Positions 56,872-64,000 of a stretch of DNA of 64,000 nucleotides are shown piece by piece; position 1 is the stretch's first letter; the number at the start of each line of letters is the position of its first letter. The translations under genes were made by a program, and so were the position numbers. Source of the DNA: Lepraria neglecta. Its lineage: Eukaryota > Ascomycota > Lecanoromycetes > Lecanorales > Stereocaulaceae. The notes under the pieces are model-generated. The model had not been told where the DNA came from, ran no database searches, and worked only from the letters and a program-made list of their open reading frames with translations. The DNA lies in the NCBI GenBank assembly GCA_033220425.1, contig CM065647.1:868001-932000 (forward strand), written 5' to 3'.

Positions 56872-59530
56872 ATGGATCTTGGGACTCCGCATTCAGATGA
56901 TGAGAATGGGTTCGAGGAAGAGGTGCCGCCCCGACCAAGGCCCCTTCCGGACGACTTGCCGAAATCTTTAGATGATCGGCAACCAGTCCGCCATTATGGC
57001 GGAGAGACGGAGATGTATGACGCCTGGCAGGGTATGAGATGCACAGCCTACCAGGCGTTCCACGCCGGAGTGATGATTCTGAGCTTACCGAATATGCAGG
57101 TCAATCCCAATTCTTGACAAGCCCAATACCCGCGCAGCCGCTTGCTTTCAGCCTCTCGTTAGATGACAATGGAGACGATGATACTACAGCTCAGCATCTT
57201 GAGGACAACGATAGCAGGCTCATAGAGATGTTAGCTGCCCAAGCGGCTCACAGGGAAGACGGTTCAGCTGCTGGAGATGAGGAGGCAATTGTGGCGGACA
57301 AGAAGATGTCGGATGCGCAGAAAAAGACCATGCTACAAAAGTCGTTGCACAATGCGGCGAGCAATGGAGACATGGCGCAAGTTGGCAGACTGTTGAATGG
57401 TCCAGCGCGGAAGTTTGTCGACATCAATGGCCCGGACGAAGAAGGGACAGCGCCCATAATATATGCAAGCTGTTTTGTAAGTTCGTGTTGAGGAACCGTC
57501 GCTCGCAATCAGATGCTAATAGCATGTTCTCTCTTAGGGTCACCAAGATGTGGTCCTGGCGTTACTAGAAGCAGGTGCTGAGGTCGATCGACAAGACAAA
57601 AATCAATGGACACCTCTGATGTGGGCTATGACAAACCGACATAAGGACATTGCGAAAATGCTGCTGGACAATGGTGCTTCTCCAACGATCAAGTCGTCAT
57701 CTGGCCGGACAGCCTTCGATTTCGCCGCTCCGAATAGCGAGATATCGAACTTCCTCCAGAAAGAGGGCTATCACATTGGAGATGTAGGTGTTGAGGATGA
57801 CTTTTACGACACTGGCTTCTCCCAAGATAGGTTCGAACAAGAAATGGAGGAGAGCGAGATGAAGAGACGGATGATGATGGAAAGCTCTATGAACCTTGAA
57901 GTCGATCTCTCGAGTTTAGGCATGGACGAGCGGCCAGAAGTAAGCTGCAACAAATTCCAATTGCACGTTTACGCAGCTAACGGAGCGATAGTCACCCGAG
58001 GAGCTTGAGGATCAACATGAGTTCGTCTGGGACAGATGCCTCAACGACCAGATGTTCGTTTTTCAAGAGAATGAACTGGGCCGAATACTGGACATCATTA
58101 TTACCACAATGACCCCGCAAAGGTCGCCATCGCAGAAACCGGTACCCGCAAATATCCTATTCCTGGCAGCAAGATACGCGCATTACCACGCAAATCCCGA
58201 ACTTCTGGCTACTCTTCTACTCACAGCAACAGACAAGATCAATACCAAGGTCGAAAGACATCAGTGGGATATGACAGTCTTAGCATTCTGGATATCGAAT
58301 GCTACTCTACTCCTGCACTATCTGAAGAAGGACACTGGCCTTGTAGGAGCGACTACGGAGTTTCAAGTCCAACTAGTAGAGCTCATCAATGAGATATTCA
58401 TACTCATCATCAGGGACGCAGAAAGGAGGATGGATAAGGTCTTGAAAGCCTCGATCCTTGATCATGAGACCATTCCTTTCGACCATCTGGAGTTCGCAGG
58501 CGAATGGAATATCTTCAAATCCAAGAGCAAGGCGCAGCCAGAACCAGTCAGCTATAAACCACCACCACCGAACAAAAGAGCTCAATTGTCACCACGAAAT
58601 GTCACGTCGTTATTGTCCTCGACCCTCTTTGTTCTTGATCTTTACGACATACATTCCGTCATCACTTCTCAGATTCTTGGCCAGCTCTTTTATTGGATAG
58701 GCGCAGAGCTGTTCAACCATATCCTGTCAAACAAGGTTTACCTGGCAAGGACAAAAGCAATGCAAATTCGAATGAATATCTCAGTCCTGGAAGATTGGGC
58801 TCGGACTAACAACCGCTCACCAGAGCACTATGAGAATGGATCACTCTCGACATCAGGTGAGAATACCGTCGAAGCAACTCGAAAGCATCTTACCCCTGTC
58901 ATCCAGCTACTCCAATGGCTACAATGTTTCTCAAGCTTGGACTACTCTACAGATTCTCAAGACTCCCTGGAAAATACGCTAAAGCAGCTTACGCAACTCA
59001 CCCCCCATCAATTACTCCACTCCACTAGTCACTATCGATACGAAAAAGAAGAGAAAACATTGCCCAAGGTAGCGCGGAAACGCCTCAACGCTTTGCAAAC
59101 CGAGTCGCAAAAGAAGTGGGAGCAGATGCGGCGAGAACGCGACCGAGCAGCAAAAAGGCAATCTCAACCACCACCAGCTTCACCAGCCTCGCCGCAAAAC
59201 GGTGCCTCACTGGACAAGGCTGGCGGCCATGCGCTGTCTGAAGCGTCACCAGCTGATGAGTCGAATGGCTCACTACAGCCCGAAGAGAACGAACCGCCTT
59301 CTGAAAGGCTGCTCATGGATCCTGCACACATGCTGCAATTTTCTCTGCCCACCACAGTGGATATGAGATTAAGCTACGGTGCTGGCTATGGAGGGGTAAA
59401 TAGAGAAAGGGAGAGGAGGTACATACCCACCGTGCCGCCAGAATTCTTGGCCAAGCTAGACATTAGCGGGAGTGGCAACGGGAGCTTCATTGAGGAAAAG
59501 GATTGGAATACGCCGAGTGACGAGAGCTGA
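56872..59530 (+). CDS. Ankyrin-repeat and DIL-domain protein
   Basis: Cytosolic protein of 825 aa from exons 56872-57031, 57100-57476, 57538-57939 and 57992-59530. The N-terminus is acidic and Pro-rich. Two or three ankyrin repeats follow: LHNAASNGDMAQVGRLLNG, HQDVVLALLEAGAEVDRQDK and WTPLMWAMTNRHKDIAKMLL. The DIL (dilute) domain, shared with the cargo-binding tail of class V myosins and with afadin, spans residues about 340-650: DMTVLAFWISNATLLLHYLK, SSTLFVLDLYDIHSVITSQI and LGQLFYWIGAELFNHIL. A Ser/Pro-rich tail ends in NTPSDES. No motor domain is present. Likely role: binding of membrane or vesicle cargo, from the domain only. The start at 56,872 is the first ATG of the exon. Confidence 0.9.
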
Positions 59531-60056
59531 TGGGAAATGGAGATATGATACACATGATTTGCATTGCATTGCGTTGGCGTTGGAGATGGAGAGGCATTGG
59601 TTCTTGGAATGCTCGTGCTTGCATTGACCGACAATTAGTAGAAGTACAAACATTCGAAGGAATGAAGTATATCACAGACATTTTCTCGTTTGCTCACCGT
59701 CATAATTGACGTCCCAAAGTCTTGGTAAAGCATGCTAGCCCCACTAGCGCCAGCTAAGCTTTCGGGCGGGCCGACACGTCAGATCAGATGGAAAGGGCTT
59801 AGCTCAGGAGAACGCTGGCGCGGCTTGGTCGTATCGATGACAACTTGACATCCTGTCTGCACGAACCATTGCTTACTTTATAAATATCTGTCTTTATAGA
59901 TGACAGACCGCGACGTTTCTTGAAGCTCATCCGAATAGTTTATAAAATCCGTTTCTCATCAACGAGTCGATGATGGCGTCGCAACCTGCCTCTCTTACCC
60001 CCTAACGGCCACAGCGTCATCATATCTGTCCATTGACCGTGTTCCTTCGAAAAGCG
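59531..60056. promoter_or_regulatory. Intergenic/promoter region before transporter
   Basis: About 0.5 kb. TATAAATA lies at about 59,878-59,885, roughly 175 bp before the transporter ATG, and TATAAAAT at about 59,941. Either may act as a TATA element. No gene was seen. Confidence 0.45.
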
Positions 60057-61904
60057 ATGAAAGAATACTTCGACGTAACGATGAATGAACGTCACGAGCT
60101 TCTATCGAACAGCGATCCCGAAGATGAAGATGTCGATGTATATGAGGACCGAAGCCCAGGTATACGCGACACATTGATCGAAGCCACCGAGCCGGAGCCA
60201 TTAGTCAGCCTGCTGTATCTGCTATCATTGACTTGTGGTGTCGGAGGGTAAACCTTGAGGACCCGTTTAATGTATGTGTTACATTGTTGACATTTCATGC
60301 AGTCTGCAAGTCGTTTGGTCGGTCATCCTTTCTAATGGATCTGTAAGTGTCACTGTACTGCTTTGCAAATTCGGTTTTTCACAACTCGGTAAAGACTAGA
60401 ATTCTCTAACGTCTCCATAAGCCGTTCCTCGTATCCCTAGGCCTGTCAAAGTCCTTGACCGCACTCGTTTGGGTAGCAGCACCTCTCTGTGGCGTCGTTG
60501 TCCAACCGCTGGTTGGCACATGGAGTGATCGCACTCAAAATCGAATGGGACGTCGACGACCGTTCATCCTCGGTGGTGCAATCGGAGTCGTCATCTCCAT
60601 GCTCTGCCTCGCCTGGATCGAGGACCTCGTTTATGGATCTACGAAGCCTCCAGACTACCAAAAGAGTTCCACGCAAACACTCGTCATATCTATCGCCATT
60701 TTGTTGATATATATTCTGAACATATCTATTCAACCTCTTCAGGCCGGTTTACGCACACTAATCGTCGAAAACTGTCCCACGCATCAGCAGACGCAGGCCA
60801 GCGCCTGGGCAGGCGCTTTGACTGGCGTTGGGAATATCGTTGGATATCTTTCTGGATTTACTGCACTACCGGAGTTATTTCGGTCGAAGACCTTGACACA
60901 ATTCCAATGCTTGTGTGCAATTGCTTCTGCATCGTTATTGATCACGACCGCCATAAGCTGCTCCATCATTGAGCGGCATGTGCCGCCAGAGAGGGTAGAG
61001 CGGACCGGCCTGGTGGCATTCTTGGGTGATTTATTCCGTACCTATAGATCTATGCCGATGAAAATCCGCAAGGTCTGTCATATACAATTTTGTGCGTGGA
61101 TGGGTTGGTTTCCTTTCCTGTTTTATTCTACTACGTAAGTTGCTTCAAAATACCAAGAAGAGAGGAAAGACATCAGCTGACAAAAGCCTCGCTACCACAG
61201 CTACGTAGGCGAATTCTGTAAGCTTATGCGCATGGGAGAGTGCTTCACGGTACTAACAAATCACAGACGTAGGACGTATGAAAGCCCGAGATTCGTCCAC
61301 CCCACCAAGGCCAGGAGATAGAAACTCCCTTTGCGAAGACGCCATCCGCTTCGGCACATTCGCCAGCTTCCTCTTCGCCATGGTCGCCTTCCTTGCCAAC
61401 ATTCTCCTTCCTCTCCTCCTCAAAGCCCTGAACAAAGCCAACTACTCCTCGGCGACCACCTCGTCCAAATTCCGCATCTCCCAGCTCTGGACATTCGGGC
61501 ACGCCTTTTTCGCCTTAGCAATGTTCGCCACCTTCTTCATTACCTCCCAAGCCGGCGCTACCTTTCTAGTCGCCTGCGTGGGCCTCTCTTGGGCACTCAC
61601 TCTCTGGGCGCCATTCTCTATCATTGGGAGCGAACTCGCTGCCCGCCAATCTCTTCGCGATACGATCAGTGATATTAGTGGGGAAGAGCCACCGCCATCT
61701 TCGAGGGACGTCCAGGCTGGCGCTATCATGGGTTTGCATAATGTAGCTATCTCGGCGCCACAGATCATCGCGGCGTTGGCTTGTAGCGGCATTTTTGGGA
61801 TAGCAAAAGCATTGGGTAGTCAGGCCGGGACTGGATGGGTGTTGAGGGCTGGTGGTTGCGCGGCGTTGGGGGCTGCGTATTTGACTAGTAGGTTCAATGG
61901 ATAA
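60057..61904 (+). CDS. Sucrose/alpha-glucoside transporter (SUT type, GPH-like major facilitator)
   Basis: Proton-coupled disaccharide uptake at the plasma membrane, by family. Five exons, 60057-60247, 60303-60342, 60422-61134, 61201-61217 and 61267-61904, total 1,599 nt, 532 aa, the family's size. The cytosolic N-terminus is acidic (SNSDPEDEDVDVYED). The family signature between helices 2 and 3 is WSDRTQNRMGRRRPFILGGA. Other helices include VISMLCLAWIEDLVYG, ILLIYILNISIQPLQAGLRT, FCAWMGWFPFLFYSTT, FALAMFATFFI and VACVGLSWALTLWAPFSI. Exon 4 is only 17 nt (YVGEF). The choice between ATGs at 60,057 and 60,081 is open. The exact sugar cannot be read off. Confidence 0.88.
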
Positions 61905-63065
61905 TTCTCAATATGGATATAGTATAGCATAGAAAACTTAGACGATCAATGTTTGCTGACGGTCCTATTGACGATGAAAATGGAAAGAGGCTTAGGGAAC
62001 GGTCCTTGACTGACTGAGGGCGCGACATAACAGAAGGCCGTGGAGGACCTACTACTGGATCACACCTTGAACTTGTTGGACTATGGACCGCGCTTCCGGC
62101 GCTGAATTTTCACCGTCTGCAGCCTCACTTTCCTAGTCTCACCCGCCACTCACCATAACGCGATGATGACCGCCCCCTCCCCCTCTCTCGGTCCCCTAAT
62201 CTTTCACCCTCTCAAGCTAAGGCGGATAACGTAAACGGAGAAGCGCTTAACCTATTTGAGGTTTCTGTATGTTGAAGTTTGAACGTCGTGGATATCTGTA
62301 TAGCTTCAAAAAATTTGCCGCCTGAGATGCTCGAATTCCTGGAGCATTACAAAACTGACTCGACGTCCAACAGCAGAAATTCAGAAGCCCCAGAAAGGCT
62401 TAGTGCCTTCCGCGGCGGCGGCAACCATTCACAGGGCGAGTTGGGCAGTTGATTTTGTCCTAATGCTGAGGCCGGTGTGCAAGTTATTCTAGCAGTCTTA
62501 AGCTGTACTTCGGATAAGACTTGGCACTTTCATTGCAAATTCGCGTGATGATCAATATATTTGGTCAATGTTAAGAAGCTGAAGGTGAATGAGTGCCTTT
62601 TATATGGTGTTTTCAATTTTATTCTTTGTGAGTTAGTCGTCGAACGGCCTCACATCTTCGAGTACTAACCGAACTCGTTTCACACAGCGATCGACTCTTC
62701 ACAGGCCGTGAGCAGTGGATGTCATATGACCCAAAGATATGAAGGCAATGTTTTTGATGATACCCGGCGAAGACAATGCCGTGAGGTATTAGAGAGAGCA
62801 AGGAATGGACATATGTGTAATTGGGAGAGGATTGAATAGCACAGTGCGGGGAGCCTGCTGCAGAAATCATTGAATGTACAAGGGTATCAAACCCAATCAC
62901 ACATTCTCCGATACCTATACGGAGTGCCACAATTGAGAAGCGCTCTAACGCTTGCACTCGTAGTTCTATGTGTTGACGAATCGGGGAACTCCGCGTAAAG
63001 TAACCTCTTAAATACCGGCAACTGCCCAACAACCCTCCCACATTCTTCTTCCTTACACATCAAAC
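61905..63065. other. Intergenic, no gene seen
   Basis: About 1.2 kb, including the promoter of the allantoicase gene. CCCCCTCCCCCTCTCTCGG lies near 62,171. GATAAG is at 62,513-62,518, but its preceding base is G, so it is a poor fit to the AreA/NIT2 HGATAR site. No gene was found. Confidence 0.4.
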
Positions 63066-64000
63066 ATGGAGATCCAAGCACTCTCTCCAGAAACAATCCA
63101 AGACACAATATCCACACCTCCAGACTCAATCCCTACCGACCAAATAGACAGCACCTTCAGCTCCACATGCATTGGTACACCACCCCACTTCCCCCACCGC
63201 CCTCTAACTCCACAATCCCCTTAAACCTCTCAATTGATCTCCTAATGCTGACCTTCCGTCTTCAGACCTCATCTCCGCCCCCCTAAACTCCCGCATCCTC
63301 TCCTTCACCGACGAATTCTTCGCCTCAGCATCCAACCTCACAACCCCCACCCCCCCAATCTGCCGCCCAGGCTACTACATAGAAACAGGTTAGGTCTCTA
63401 CCCCCTCTCCCCTCCCTCTCTGCAGCCAACACTAAGACCCAACAGGCGCCTGGTACGACGGCTGGGAAACCCGCCGACACAACCCTTCCCCTCCAGATCA
63501 CTGCACGATCCGCCTCGGTCCCGCAGCCGGAATAGTAAAAGGTGTGGAAATCGATACCGCGTTCTTCGACGGTAATCATGCCGAGGAGGTCGAGGTGTGG
63601 GGGACTTATGAGGTGGGTGAGGGGGCGGATGAGAGGGTGAAAAGCCCACAGTATGGGGGATGGAAGAAAGTTCTGGGCAGGAGGGGCTGTGGAGCTAGCA
63701 GGAGGCACGCTTGGAAGATTAATGGTGAGGAGGTGGGGAAAGTCACGCATGTGCGATTATGCATGTTTCCCGACGGTGGGATAGCGAGATTCAGATTATA
63801 CGGCCTTGCTGTGCCCATCTGGCCTTCCAACCCTGCCGAGGAGGTGGAGTTAAGCGCGGCTGTTATGGGTGGTGTGGCGGTTACGTGGAGTGATCAGCAT
63901 TTTGGGCAAGCGGGGAATTTGTTATTGCCGGGTAGGGGGAAGGATATGGGTGATGGGTGGGAGACGAAGCGGAGTAGGGGGGTGGGACATGAGGATTGGG
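63066..64000 (+). CDS. DAL2: Allantoicase (5' part)
   Basis: Purine catabolism: hydrolyses allantoate to ureidoglycolate and urea; usually under nitrogen-catabolite control. Exons 63066-63174, 63266-63388 and 63446 to the window edge, all phase-consistent. Conserved blocks of the first allantoicase repeat are SFTDEFFASASNL, PGYYIETGAWYDGWETRRHN, CTIRLG, VEIDTAFFDGNHAEEVEVWG and VRLCMFPDGGIARFRLYG. About 260 residues are visible of the usual 350, so the 3' end lies outside. The coding strand flips from C- to G-rich near 63,560. The start is the first ATG of exon 1. Confidence 0.92.

Noticed and set aside
57032-57099. Very short (23 or 39 nt) intron alternatives in the ankyrin/DIL gene
   Set aside because: Too short for fungal splicing; the 68-nt intron ending at ATATGCAG keeps the frame and gives a consistent 825-aa protein.
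62513-62518. AreA/NIT2 site upstream of allantoicase
   Set aside because: The GATAAG is preceded by G and stands alone, about 550 bp from the start, so it does not fit the HGATAR consensus well enough to call.

Overview
This is nuclear DNA of a filamentous ascomycete (Pezizomycotina). The evidence is the set of proteins (RPA190, listerin, RAD3, BIR1, TAM41, CCT3, a Bli-3-like protein), the many 45-90 nt GT-AG introns, and the accessory families: an NB-ARC protein, 2EXR-domain proteins, P450s and small secreted Cys-rich proteins. Leotiomycetes is my best guess, as an inference only. I saw no reverse transcriptase, transposase, capsid gene or CRISPR array.

Layout. 1-12.4 kb is core housekeeping: the 3' part of RPA190 (+), listerin LTN1 (-), and RAD3/XPD helicase (+), which diverges from LTN1. 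12.6-16.6 kb is decayed accessory DNA: a LOG-family pseudogene (-), about 1.6 kb with no gene, and a P450 pseudogene (+). 17.5-21.4 kb is core again: PPM1 (+), AP-2 sigma (-) and a 2-hydroxyacid dehydrogenase (+). 21.6-26.8 kb is accessory: a 2EXR-like relic, a broken NB-ARC/TPR gene and an F-box-like protein with a C-terminal membrane helix. 27.4-36.8 kb holds a Bli-3-like flavoprotein, an imperfect tandem repeat of about 79 bp, an aspartic protease with an unresolved 5' end, BIR1 (-) divergent from TAM41 (+), and a small secreted protein. 37.6-42.9 kb holds a degenerate tRNA-Ile(UAU), CCT3, a histidine phosphatase and a membrane protein. 43-48.2 kb is a graveyard of four 2EXR-domain genes. 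48.3-64 kb holds a secreted Cys-rich protein, an intact P450, an M13 metalloprotease, an ankyrin/DIL protein, a sucrose-type transporter and the 5' part of allantoicase.

The core genes are intact, except for one homopolymer frameshift in LTN1. The damage is concentrated in accessory genes (LOG, P450, NB-ARC, 2EXR copies, perhaps the aspartic protease and a membrane protein). That looks more like accessory-gene decay than a uniformly bad assembly.

The most unusual signal is compositional. In at least fifteen loci on both strands, the coding strand is C-rich over the middle or late part of the gene. It then flips fairly sharply to G-rich, usually 200-450 bp before the stop. The order is always C then G in the direction of transcription, and it persists in pseudogenes. 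I do not know an established explanation for it.
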